Of a stretch of DNA of 64,000 bases, positions 47,230-58,500 are shown piece after piece (position 1 is the stretch's first letter; each line of letters starts with the position of its first letter). The position numbers and the translations under genes are program-made. The notes under the pieces were generated by a model that made no database searches, was not told where the DNA came from, and was given only the letters and a program-made list of their open reading frames with translations. The stretch is from Triglochin maritima. Taxonomy: Eukaryota; Streptophyta; Magnoliopsida; Alismatales; Juncaginaceae. The DNA lies in the NCBI GenBank assembly GCA_963682175.1, contig OY821787.1, forward strand, positions 21,182,501 to 21,246,500. The letters run 5' to 3'.

Positions 47230-48972
47230 CTTAGATAAGTAAGTTAACATTTCTATCATCATTGAATCTTCTTGAGAACTAATACGACATTTTCCTTCTA
47301 AAACTACCAACCATTCATTATCACGTGGGTCTCTAACATAGAAAATTGGTTTTTCTTGAGTTGACAAAATAAAAGGATTTTTCCAAAATTCTTCCTTAAA
47401 GGTTCACCAATGTAAATCTCAACTCATTGACTCGAAGACCATTGTTATTGTCCACCTACTTGCATTTAAATACTACCACATTGAATTTGGTGAATTTCAA
47501 CTCCCTTATTTCTTCTATTTGACCATAACATCACATGCCGGCATATATAGGATTTTTATCTTTGGCACTAGACATACACAATGATTCAACCGCTAAAGTG
47601 CTCTACTATTATGTATTGTGCTTTTATCGTCTTCCGGTTTGGTGTAGAAGGACTATCCATTGTTATCATAGCCATTATAGGAAGTGAAAACATGATTAAG
47701 CCTATAGGTCAACCACTTCAAAATCTTAGAAACATTATGGCTGTACATCGTTGTCTTGAACAAATCAATGAAAGTTTTGTTGTGAGCATTAATTATTTGT
47801 TAATCATTCTATATAGGATGGTTTTCCTTCATTAGGGACATGTGTTCGTCAAGAAAAGGTTGCACTTCATCAGCATTGCACAACACATAAAAATTCACCT
47901 TAAAGAGATTGTCACCCTTTTAATTTCTCAACTTGGACCACGTGTACCTTTTCCTCCAACCAGTCATCATGACGATTCTTAGGGAGCCCCACATTTTTCT
48001 ATGAGTCAAATACTCATTACAGAACTCAATATCCTCTTGTACTTTGTAGCCTTCAACGATGCTAGCATCGCATCGGCCCCCCGTCAATTGTTCCAATAAC
48101 CCTTCGACACACCCATGTACCACTAAAAATGATATATCCACCTCAGAAATACTAGTCCATCTAATTTAACTTCTCTAACTAGATGAACCACCAAATGCAG
48201 CAAAATGTCAAAAAATGAGGGTGGGAAGTACATCTCCAACTGACATATTGTAACAACCCATTCATTCTGCAATTTATAAAGATACTTCAGATCAAGTACT
48301 TTGCTGCAAATCTTTTTGAAGAAAAAATAAAGTTTAATAATATTGTGTCTAACGTGTTTCGGCAATATCGATCTTTGAAACAAGTAACAGTTGTTGCATC
48401 AATGCATCACAATCATGAGACTTCAAACCAAGTAGTTTCAAATCTTTCATTGAACCAGACTACTAATATATGAAGTACCCATGTGGAACTTTGATACCTT
48501 GAAGACATTGTCACAAAGTAAACTTCTCTTTTCTCGACAATGTGTAACAGGCTAGTGGTAATTATTATGGTTCCTTTTATTCTCTTGTGCTAGTTTTGCT
48601 CAAGTTCAACTTGATCAAGTCTAGCATTATATCCATCTTTAGTCTTACTAGGTATGCTCACAAGAGTTCCCAGTAAACTATCACAAACATGTTTTTCTCT
48701 ATGCATTACATCAATACACTATCTAACTTCTAAAGTCAACGAGTAGAGTAGGTCAAAAAAGATGGATTTTTTTTCCAATAGCGCTTATCATTTCTGCGCT
48801 TGTAAGGATTGCCCAATTTGCATTGAATGTTCTTCAAACATTCATATACTTGTTTGACACTGAGTTCTATTGGTGGTTGATTAAGTTGTTGTTTTCCGTT
48901 GAATGCCTTCCTCAGTCTACCATACGGATGACTCAGGGGAAGAAATAACCGATAACCAAGATACATCATCTT
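47230..48972 (-). pseudogene. CACTA TNP2 transposase, C-terminal part
   Basis: Read on the minus strand from 48972, LGYRLFLPLSHPYGRLRKAFNG is the late TNP2 core with KKNPSFL...YST nearby. At 48383-48130 LPKHVRHNIIKLYFFF, QLEMYFPPSFFDILLHLVVHLVREVKL and YLRWIYHF form the DUF4218 domain. At 48090-47990 EGYKVQEDIEFCNEYL follows. At about 47560-47250 there is a DUF4216-like end (IEEIRELKF, VVVFKCK, FYVRDPRDNEWLVVLEGK). Stops and frameshifts occur throughout. This part is separated from the N-terminal part by the Gypsy solo LTR (48973-57305). Confidence 0.85.
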
Positions 48973-49723
48973 TGTGAGATCCTAATCCTAATTGTGTCTT
49001 AATGTTGTATTAGGAGGTGATCAAGAGGAGATGCTTTTGGACGGCTGAGATGGAGTGTTGATGGATGAGGGGTTGAGATGGATTGGAGATGAGATGGAGG
49101 GTTGAGATGGTTTAGAGATTAGATGGATGGTGAGGATTGAAGTGGTGGGAGATATTTAATGGTGATTCTCTCTCTCTCTCACACACCTTGCTCTCTCTCC
49201 CACCCCTCTCTCTCTCTCTCCTGGTTGTGCTCTGGCGTGGAGGTGTTGTGCTCCGGCTCGGCGAGGTTGGTTCGTGGAGGTGAGTGTGTGGTTTTGCTAA
49301 ACCCATCCCTTGCGTTTTCCCTTTCCTCTCTCTCAACCTTACTCATTTTCTGTGGTCATGGTTGGTTGGTTGGAGGTTGACGGAGGTGTTGGAGTGCTCG
49401 AGTTTGTCGAGGAGGTGTTGATCGTTGATCGAGCGCGAGGTTCATCGACGGATCATGATTTCGGGGAGAAGTTTCCGTGGAAGCGCCGTCGTGGTTCTTC
49501 GAAGGTTTCTTCATACCTTCACGGTATGTCAAACTTGTAGTTGTAGCTCACTTTAGTACTGTGAGTATTTGGAAGTCGACGGTAGGCCTTCCGGCTCGTC
49601 GGAAGCAAACGTGCAACACTTTTTACTGTCTGATCGGTCGACAGGTTGGTACAAACGGTCGACCGCTCTTAATGAGATTTCGGGTTCTGCCTCACACCGG
49701 TTGAAGGATGCCCTTGGGGTGGT

Positions 49724-50919
49724 TCATGAAAATTTTATTTATACCGCAAGTGCACGGCGTCAATGAAGACGTGAGTACGGGTCGAACACAAGGAGGGAGA
49801 GATATTGTTATTTTTGTAATTTTCGATTAAGGAAGAAAGAGAGAGAAACGTGTTTGGTTTGAGATTTTTGGTTTTTAATTTTCTAAAGCGAGAACAACAA
49901 AAGAAAAACTAAAAAGAAAACAAATATGGATGAGAGTCCAGCGGGTGGAGGCTTAGATATCGGGTTTTGTTTAGAGAAATCTGAAACTTATAATAAATCA
50001 CATTAGTTATAAAGCATTACATGATAAATGATTCAACATAAACTCAAGTAATCAAAATATACTAACACGAAATTAAAAAAATGACATCAGTCTTCTTCTC
50101 ATCACCCTAAATCCGTCACCCCACCCTTTGGAGAGAGTTAGAAACTCATGGATGAAGGGAAAGAGAAGGGGTCCTACAGAAACTATCAAAGAAAACTAAA
50201 AACACAAAATAAACCAACAGAATTTTATTACTAAAGCATGGAATAAAAAAGAAGTTCTCGCCTTCAATACATGATTCGGCCTTATTTATAGCCTCAACCG
50301 GGGATCCCAATACATAAAAGAAAAGTACACGCGTCAATACAACATTGGTAAAAATTTGAGCGCACGGATCGACTTTTGTGTGGCTAATCCGCCGCATTTT
50401 GTACATGGGGTGCGGCGGAATCGCCACCTTTTTGGCTCAGATTCGATCTGGAATTTTCATGTGTGTTTATGGTATGATTTAAATGTCGTTTGCGCGTCTG
50501 GATTGATTTCTTTCCTTTCTTTTCAGCTCCGGATTTATTTCTTCATATATTTGGAGATCCCAATTGATTTTTCTTTAGAACTTTTCCAAATTAATATTTT
50601 GGTACTTCTAATTGCAGTCGGGTCCTCGGATCTTTGCAATTAAGTCCCTGACTACTTTTGTGCTTAAGTCCTTGGCCTTTTTGTAATTAGGTCTTGATTG
50701 CTTTTATGCTTGGATGTACTTCCATTTGAACCCCGATAATCTTGACTTGGTCTTGATGACAGAAATGAGTCTCTTGCACGCGTTTATGCTCGGGATATGG
50801 TAGTTTGCATTCAGGTCCCTGTATTATCTAAATAAGATGAAACACATACCTTAGTAGCATTTATTGATATAAAATTAATCTAAATGAAAGACATATGATG
50901 CAATGTATGCAATGCATCA
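49724..50919 (-). repeat. Element D 3' LTR
   Basis: 1196 bp. It has CCGCCGCATTTTGTACATGG next to GTGCGGCGGAATCGCC (50389-50427), a dyad-type pair in U3. A TATAAATA sits in minus sense near 50285-50293. Confidence 0.88.
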
Positions 50920-52247
50920 AATACCCCCACACCTAGATTTTGCTAGTCCCTAGCAAAACAAAATATAAGAAAAATAAAAACAGGGAAATCCTAACTCACT
51001 TTCGTAGGAATCACGGTTGCACATAACATGTGCAACTAGCCTTTAAACCCCCTAAGTTTTCTTATAGGACAAGTTTTGTCTCGTGAGGGTTTTCAGTTGA
51101 CACACCCACAAAGTCTTAATTCAACATTTCATTAATAACTCTTAATATCTCCACCACAACCTTATACATCTCACTTAGAAATCTTGCATGGTCATTATAT
51201 AAATCTAACTCATAAAGAATCTGACTTGGTCTTTGTTCCTCCAACATTCACACCTCTAACCCTTCTAGACATGTTATCACTTAAATTATTTTGCACGCCT
51301 CCTTTGGTGGTGAAGTATCATTCGGATCAACCATGGCATGGATCATTCTTTTAGCTTTGGGCCTTGAGTATCCTAAAGTATTTTTTTTCCCGTGATTCAA
51401 CACATTTGCTTCCTTTTTTTGACACATTTACCCTTTTTGCATTCGTGTAGCGAGTTTGGTCGATAATCCCGAGCTGGCAGACTCAAGTTATCGGGTTTTA
51501 AGATACCCCTACCGACCAGTGACTCGAAGGCTTGGGCTTTTGTAATCATTTTGCAAAATGTGCTTTCCTCACTTTATTCCTTTATTTTAACTTTTATTTT
51601 CCTCAAGGCTTAATTGCTATTAGAAGTCCACACTTCCCGGTATATTTTCCTCAACCTCTGCTTTTTATCAACCACTTCAAAGATTTGATTCCTCCAATTT
51701 AAGTACAAACCTGTCTTAAAGGGTAATGGGTTATTTCTTTGGAACTTAGATTTATGTCACAGTTTCTACAAGCAGAACTATATAATAAGGAACAAAAACT
51801 CAATGCAATTTGTACTCGGGTTTTGGTGGTTCAATCTTAAGTTGTCATGGAACATTGATTTTTTTTTTTGAAGAATATAGATAGATAGATAGATGGATAA
51901 ACACCCCCCACACGTAAATCATGCATTGTCCTCAATGAATGTGAGCAAGATACTACATGGATTTATGCATGAAAAAGGAAAGATCTCACCAACGTGAAGT
52001 ACAAAGGAATGTTCATGGATAGACAAAAACCTGAATTCCCTCAAAACCTGTGAGATGCTAAAGAAGGGATACAAATACGTGAAAGAAATTGGGCCCAAAT
52101 ACTCAAGGGTTGGAGCCCATACAAACGATGCTCACTGAAGGAGTCTTTTATTGTTATTTTTTTCTTTTTTTTGAATATAATTATGTACAAACATAAATTC
52201 CCATCTTCATTTGTCAAAAGACATCAAATGGGAACCTCAAAAGTGGG
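50920..52247 (-). other. Element D polypurine tract and 3' noncoding tail
   Basis: No gene. In minus sense the tract GGTGTGGGGGTATT (50921-50934) abuts the LTR. A second polypurine-like block GTGTGGGGGGTGTTT sits at about 51900-51915 next to GAGGACAATGCATGA, as in A and B. There is a GATA microsatellite at 51877-51897. Confidence 0.7.
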
Positions 52248-53726
52248 TCAATGCACTTGGAAAGGGAACCTGACACAACGTGGGACCAGAATACGCATGC
52301 GTGGCCCCCCTTCACAAAGAGCACCTGATGAAATGAGAGGTTCATGAATTGGACACAAAGGCGTCTCATTCAAAGGATCAAACTGAAAGAGCTTCAACCT
52401 CTGAAGAGTTTGGGAAATAAGGGGCAACGGAAGAAGAGTTTCTCCCGTTGCGGTGTTGAAGTTTTGATCGTCAATCCAAACTCTCCAACCAACTCGCTGG
52501 TGCGTCGGAGCGAGGTCAAGAACCTCGTTAGGCAAGTCTAACTCACTAGGCGAACAAAACGTGGGTCTCATACCCAAGGTATCCTCCAAGGAACTCCTAA
52601 TACCCTCATGAGCAATGTAGTTTTTTGATGTTCCATCATTTCCAAGATGATCAGGAACAATAGTGAGAGGCAAACTCTCATCAGGTTGTTTGAAATTGAG
52701 GGTACTAGGGAGCTCTTGCTACACCAGAGGTGAGTCCTTAAGAGGCACAACATGAAGATCGTGTGGCTCAAGGGCCACGGGACAAGAAGATAAGGCACAA
52801 TCTTGTGTCTACTCATGATGAAATTGGTCCATGTTATTCTCAATGTGAATCGAATCCTCCACTAAGTGATCGTGAATTGAAACCCCAAGTCCCTCAGACT
52901 GACTAGGACTTTGACTTTGAAAGATTGTGCTTTGAATTTGTGGATGTGGTGGTTGTTCGATATCACAAGATGCATCCTCATGTTGACAAGAAAAGTTACT
53001 CTCCTTACGTTCACGTAATTGCTGCGACATTTGACTCACATGCATTGTTATATTTTGTAAGGATTGTTGAGTGGTTTCCATAAACGTAAGGAAACTTTGT
53101 TTCAAGGAATCAGGTATGCGGTCAACTATGAAGTTCGAGTCAGAGCTTGGGAAATTTTTAGGTTGGGTGTTGGTAGGCTGAGAATAAGTCCAATGATTTG
53201 AAGTGGGGTGTTGGTAGAATTCTGGGTATTCGGGAGGAGGATACTGGGGTGAGAATGAAGTATAAGAATTTGGATATGAATTGTCTCCCCACGAATCAAT
53301 CACTCTCGGGTTGTACGCGGATGCGTAATGGTCATATTGAGCATTTTGGGAAAAGGTATGCTCATACTCAGGCTCTGGGGGAACATAAGGACATTCCCTA
53401 ATAACATGACCACTCAACCCACAACAGTCGCACGGTACGACTACTGGAGCCACCGGTGCACTCATGTCGTCTGCCATATGCATGAAGGAGGCCAAAGTTT
53501 GTTGTAATGTCTCAGTTTGTTGACCAGCATATGATCCAACATAACTAGATTGTGGTCTAGCCGTCGGTGCCTCTCTCATGTTACCCCAATATGAAGATTG
53601 CTCAGTCACAAAATTAGGATTGTCCCAACCATATGGGGTGTTAGTCTGAGCCACCCCAGGTTGCATGGGTCCAGAATACCAGGAAGAATTGTCCTGGTCC
53701 CAACAATGATATGGATGGTCGCCCAT
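52248..53726 (-). pseudogene. Element D CCHC Gag-like protein
   Basis: 493 codons in one frame from ATG 53726 to the stop at 52248, broken by TAG at 52809-52811 and 52719-52721. It starts MGDHPYHCWDQD, has a CCHC knuckle CDCCGLSGHVIREC (about 53435-53395), then a Pro/Tyr-rich low-complexity region. A predicted coiled helix follows (SLKQSFLTFMETTQQSLQNI...MSQQLRERKE), then an acidic block. It ends with the module VGWRVWIDDQNFNTATGETLL...FQFDPLNETPLCPIHEPL. There is no capsid or protease, so it corresponds to the middle and end of the family A protein without its first domain. It is probably nucleic-acid binding. Confidence 0.8.
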
Positions 53727-55007
53727 GTAACCATCCGTCTCAACAAAACACTCTCGAGTCAACCACTCTCGCCATCACGAGGCTAAGCAAGCAAAAGTGC
53801 TCGACTCGACCCTAAAACGCTAATAGAGAGTGTAAAGGGGAGGAGACTAGAACGTAGAAGTAGGTGAGAAGAAGATGACTCAGAGGAGAAGGGAAACTTA
53901 ACTCTAAAAGATAGATGAGAGGGTTGATCAGAAGTTTCCTAAACAAGCACGGTTCAAACAATCCTAGACCTAATGTTGCTTAAATCTAGATGACTCCTAA
54001 CTGGTTGAGTCGAATTGGTTCGCTTGATTCACCTCCCTCACTAATCGAACCAAAATGGCCAGGCAGTGTATAGCTAGTGGGGGCACTTCCGACAGAGTCG
54101 GTGCCAATTAGACAACCACTTCGCTTGGAAGACTTACGTCAACACAAAAACACTTTCTAGACACCAAATTAAATTCGATTAGCTTCAAGTCATAGCAAGT
54201 CAAACCAATCTTCTCCTTAATTATGTCCGAGTCCTTAGGGGCCAATGTCTATTTGATTTTAATTTAAGGCTTGGGTGACACTTTAGGATTGTGATTTGTG
54301 GGCCACAGAAGGGTGATGAAATCCCCACCGTATCTTTTCCTACGGAGTTTCCCTTAAGATAGTTTAACTTAAATCTAGCAACGATAGTCAAACATTGGTC
54401 TTTAGTGGGGGGCAATTGCAAGGTTGTATGCAAACTAGATTATATGCTTAAATGCAATTGATAAAAAAACCACGCACGTACCTTGCCTCCAGCACTCTTC
54501 AACAAGAATTAATTTGCAAAAATTTAGCAAGAATAATGCAAACAAAACACTATATGATGCATGCACTATGTCCTTCTAATTTTGCCCATTTTTAGGTCAG
54601 AGTTGAATTATTGCCAATTATGGAATTTGAGCCTAACACGTGCCATTCTACTAAAAAGGAAATTTTCGGAAACTAGAAATTACGAGGAAAAAGGCAACAA
54701 AGGTTACCTACGCACGCTCAGTCAGGTTCACCGTCCGCTCTCGAGAATTTCCAGTTGCTCTACGCGTCCACCCAGAGATGGAGACGACCCCAGAAAAGTT
54801 TGAAGCCTAGATGCTCCAAACGTGCGGCGAATCCGCCGCAGGTTCTTCTTTGGATGTGGCGATTTCGCCACCCTTATTGCTCCGAATGTGCCCGGATTTC
54901 GCCGCGCACTCTATTGTCTCCTGAAACGCAAACCCAAATAGTTAGATCGCGCACACGATAAACAGAATAGAATCAAAATCACAAAAATAAACAAAATCTT
55001 CGTCGTC
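53727..55007 (-). other. Element D leader
   Basis: No gene. It contains the conserved hairpin sequence as GGTGGGGATTTCATCACCC (54311-54329, minus sense). Just behind the primer site are GCGGCGAATCCGCCGC (54825-54840) and GTGGCGATTTCGCCAC (54857-54872), palindromes of a different sequence from those of family A but in the same place. Confidence 0.7.
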
Positions 55008-55025
55008 TCCCCGGCAACGGTGCCA
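55008..55025 (-). other. Element D primer-binding site
   Basis: In minus sense TGGCACCGTTGCCGGGGA, one base different from the A1 tRNA-Asp site. Confidence 0.88.
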
Positions 55026-55031
55026 AAAACT

Positions 55032-56230
55032 TGATGAAATTTTATTTATACCGCAAGTGCATGGCGTCCATGAAGACGTGGCAAGTACGGGTCGAAGACA
55101 AGGAGGGAGAGATATTGTTATTTTTGTAATTTTCGATTCAGGAAGAAAGAGAGAGAAACATGTTTGGTTTGAAATTTTTGGTTTTTAATTTTCTAAAGCA
55201 AGAACAACAAAAGAAAAACTAAAAAGAAAACAAATATGGATGAGAGGCCAGCGGGTGGAGGCATAGATATCGGGTTTTGTTTAGAGAAATCTGAAACTTA
55301 TAATAAATCACATTAGTTATAAAGCATTACATGATAAATGATTCAACATAAACTCAAGTAATCAAAATATACTAACACGAAATTAAAATAATGACATCAT
55401 TCTTCTTCTCATCATCCTAAATCCGTCACCCCACCCTTTGGAGAGAGTTAGAAACTCATGGATGAAGGGAAAGAGATGGGGTCCTACAGAAACTATCAAA
55501 GAAAACTAAAAACACAAAATAAACCAACAGAATTTTATTACTAAAGCATGGAATAAAAAAGAAGTTCTCGCCTTCAATACATGATTCGGCCTTATTTATA
55601 GCCTCAACCGGGGATCCCAATACATAAAAGAAAAGTACACGTGTCAATACAACATTGGTAAAAATTTGAGCGCACGGATCGACTTTTGTGTGGCTAATCC
55701 GCCGCATTTTGTACATGGGGTGCGGCGGAATCGCCAACTTTTTGGCTCAGATTCGATCTGGAATTTTCCTGTGTGTTTATTGTATGATTTAAATGTCGTT
55801 TGCACGTCTGGATTGATTTCTTTCCTTTCTTTTCAGCTCCGGATTTATTTCTTCATATATTTGGAGATCCCAATTGATTTTTCTTTAGAACTTTTCCAAA
55901 TTAATATTTTGGTACTTGTAATTGCAGTCGGGTCCTCGGATCTTTGCAATTAAGTCCCTGGCTACTTTTGTGCTTAAGTCCTTGGCCTTTTTGTAATTAG
56001 CTCTTGAATGCTTTTATGCTTGAATGGACTTCCATTTGAACCCCGATAATCTTGACTTGGTCTTCATGATAGAAATGAGTCTCTTGCACGCGTTTATGCT
56101 CGGGATATGGGTAATTTGCATTCAGGTCCCTGTATTATCTAAATAAGACTAAACACATACCTTAGTAGCATTTATTGATATAAAATTAATCTAAATGAAA
56201 GACATATGATGCAATGTATGCAATGCAGCA
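55032..56230 (-). repeat. Element D 5' LTR
   Basis: 1199 bp, about 97.5 percent like 49724-50919 by eye. The end preceding the primer site reads ACTTGCGGTATAAATAAAA in minus sense. Confidence 0.88.
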
Positions 56231-56439
56231 GCGGTCGATTGGTTGTGCATTTGAGGCAAGCTTGGTTGGTTTCAGTCGAACGGGTCCCCTTTGTCGTTCG
56301 ACCGTGTGCAATGCAATAGGTCGGTTGGGCGTTGACCATCTAAACGGTCGACCACCTGTGTGACTTTGTCCGACCGGTGACTTAAGTTGGATTGGTGGTC
56401 GGTTCGACCGAAGGTGGTTCGGTCGACCGGACTTGGTGT

Positions 56440-56592
56440 GGAGCGTGGGAGAATTCCCTGGTGGAATTCGGTCGACCGAGAGTGCTCGGGGGTTCGATCA
56501 GATTCGTTGCTGAGAGTTGGGGGCTTTCCATGGTGGAATTCGATTGATCGAGAGTGCTCGGGGGTTCGACCGGGTTCGTTGTTGTGCGTGAG
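56440..56592 (+). repeat. Tandem duplication, about 75-bp unit, in Gypsy solo LTR
   Basis: Two units contain GGTGGAATTCGRTYGAYCGAG followed by AGTGCTCGGGGGTTCGA and a TTCGTTG end. They start near 56457 and 56531. Each unit includes a GGTCGACC-type dyad. Confidence 0.8.
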
Positions 56593-56624
56593 GGATTATT
56601 CCCTGGCGACTGTGTGAAAGTTGT

Positions 56625-56918
56625 GGTTGGGTGAAAAAGCCGTGGAGCTCTGTAGTGCGTTCAAGTTGGGTGAAAGAGCCCTGGAGCCTGAGCATGGACC
56701 ACGTGTTAAGGGTTGGGTGAAAGAGCCCTGGAGCCCTTGGACGTTTGGGTTGGGTGAAAAAGCCCTGGAGCCCTTGGTCATGTCGTGGTAGCTACGGTTG
56801 GGTGAAAAAACCCTGGAACCCAGCTTGGCGACGAGTGTGTTGCGGTGGTTGGGTGAAAAATCCCTGGAGCTCCGTAATGGTGGTGTGTGTTGTGGTTGGC
56901 TGAAAGAGCTCTGGAGCC
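56625..56918 (+). repeat. Seven-unit minisatellite in Gypsy solo LTR
   Basis: The core GGTTGGGTGAAARAGCCCTG, followed by GAGCC, occurs seven times, starting at 56625, 56664, 56711, 56748, 56796, 56847 and 56894. The periods are irregular, 37 to 51 bp. The core is strongly conserved while the spacers vary in length and sequence, which is not what plain replication slippage gives. Confidence 0.9.
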
Positions 56919-57305
56919 ATCCTGGTTGTGGTGCTTTTCCTGTTGGTAGAATCATGCTAGGGTGTCTTTCAGTTCATGCATTGTAGAGTTTGGCATACGA
57001 AGTTTCCTTTTGGAAACTCAGGCATTGTTACATGTTTGCTTTTCAGGCCGTGATCGGCGATAGGGGGTGGTGACCGTGGAGAGGAGCGCTGCTACCTGAT
57101 CCTGCTTTCTCTCGTTTGAGGTCGGAGTGATTACTTGTATTTATTTGTATAGCCTTTTGATGTAATCACACTTTTGAAATACTCGGATATATATATATAT
57201 ATATTTTATATGTTGGTGCACTTTCTTCCCTGTGTTTGAGTAATATCCTCTGTTGATTGATGCTTACAAAATTTTAAATTATTCCGCTGGGTTGAGGATG
57301 TTACA

Positions 57306-58500
57306 GTCTTACCTCCATGCACAAAACATGTGTTTTATTCACAGTGTGGACATGTTTTGTGGCCTTTCACAAAATATCCAGACATATTTCCATGTGGAGC
57401 AAAGTCATTTAATGTGCAAAATATCATCACACATAGTAAATGATTGCTGATGATGGCCATCCCACACGTGCTCACCATCGTAGCAACAATTTCTTTAGGT
57501 CGTCACTTGGGGTCTCAAATACACATCGATGTAATGTCCTTGTTGTTTTGCATGAGATATCATTAACGACAACATCAAGTATTTGTGTTTCATGCTTAAC
57601 CACAAAGGGAGTTTGTAAATAACAAGTAAAACATGTCATGAACTATAAAGGCTACTCAAACTAACATAAGGATTCATTACATAGGTACCTAACCAAGTTT
57701 CATATTTCTGGAATCTCACCAAATAACGGAAAGTTAGAAGGATTTTTTTCCACTGGGGAGTATATGCAGGATGTCTAAGAAACTGATCATTCGCTTTGTT
57801 TGGAATTAAATGTCATATCAGGTTCATTGAGTGTTCAGGCCATGCAAACAAACACTTGAACCTTGGAATTATCGGAAGATACCACAACACCTTTGCAAGT
57901 GGCACATGTAGATTTTTCGTTTTCATCAGCAATCACATTTTTCCTTTGTTTGTACCATGAGACATTACAAACAGGCCAACAATGTAGGTTTTTTAACTCG
58001 CCCCTATATAGAATACAATCATTAGGACATGCATGTATTTTCCTATACTACATCCCCATCGGACACAATAATTTTTTTGCCTCATAGGTACAATTTGGAT
58101 GTTCGTTGCTATCTGGAAGAATCTCTTTCAGCAACTTTAGTAAGGCAGTTAAACTGACATCACTCCAACAATTTTCTGCTTTCAAGGTATACAACCTTAA
58201 CATTGTGGACAATCTACTAAAATTGGTGCACCCGGGATACAAAGGTTATTCATTGTCAGACAGTAGACTACAAAGTGTATAAGGTTATCAACAAAATTAT
58301 CGACCACTTCTCAGATTACATGTTCTAACTAATCACCATCATTGACATACTTCTACAACTCACTAGCACATTCGTCCTTTGTATGTATTTTATTTTCTCC
58401 ATGCCATATCACACGTGTATATCCTTCATCAAAACCTTTTTCAAAGAAATGAGATTTTATCTCTCTTACATCTCGTAAGAACTTGTTAAGAGAACTCCTA
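57306..58500 (-). pseudogene. CACTA TNP2 transposase, central part
   Basis: In minus sense from 58500 it reads LNKFLRDVREIKSHFFEKGFDEGYTRVIWHGE (end of the Transpos_assoc domain). Then comes YPGCTNFSRLSTMLRLYTLK...CWSDVSLTALLKLLKEILP...TYEAKKLLCPMGM (58242-58048), the start of TNP2. Next is a Cys-containing segment near 57990-57900. It ends with NDFAPHGNMSGYFVKGHKTCPHC (about 57410-57330) at the junction with the Gypsy solo LTR. Stops occur. The protein continues at 48972. Confidence 0.85.

Larger units (their letters stand above)
49724..56230 (-). mobile_element. Element D: non-autonomous Gypsy-type LTR element (minus)
   Basis: 6507 bp. The LTRs are 55032-56230 (5') and 49724-50919 (3'), with flanks GTGGT (49719-49723) and GCGGT (56231-56235), 4 of 5. 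The LTRs differ at roughly 30 positions by eye (about 2.5 percent), so it is clearly older than A1 and A2. It has a tRNA-Asp primer site, a leader with dyads, one gag-like gene, the shared 3' tail and a polypurine tract. Polymerase, integrase, protease and even a capsid domain are missing. Confidence 0.9.
48973..57305 (+). mobile_element. Gypsy solo LTR split by element D
   Basis: The LTR runs from TGTGAGATCC to GGGTTGAGGATGTTACA, a chromovirus-style end. Flanks are ATCTT (48968-48972) and GTCTT (57306-57310), 4 of 5. Removing it restores one TNP2 reading frame, which independently proves both ends. Without element D it is about 1.8 kb. It holds CT microsatellites (49168-49220), GGTCGACC dyads (49635-49670, 56280-56580), two tandem arrays and a TA microsatellite (57188-57212). 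Confidence 0.88.

Noticed and set aside
56625..56918. Regularly spaced repeats that could be read as a CRISPR-like array
   Set aside because: Periods are irregular, spacers share sequence, there are no cas genes, and the DNA is plant nuclear.
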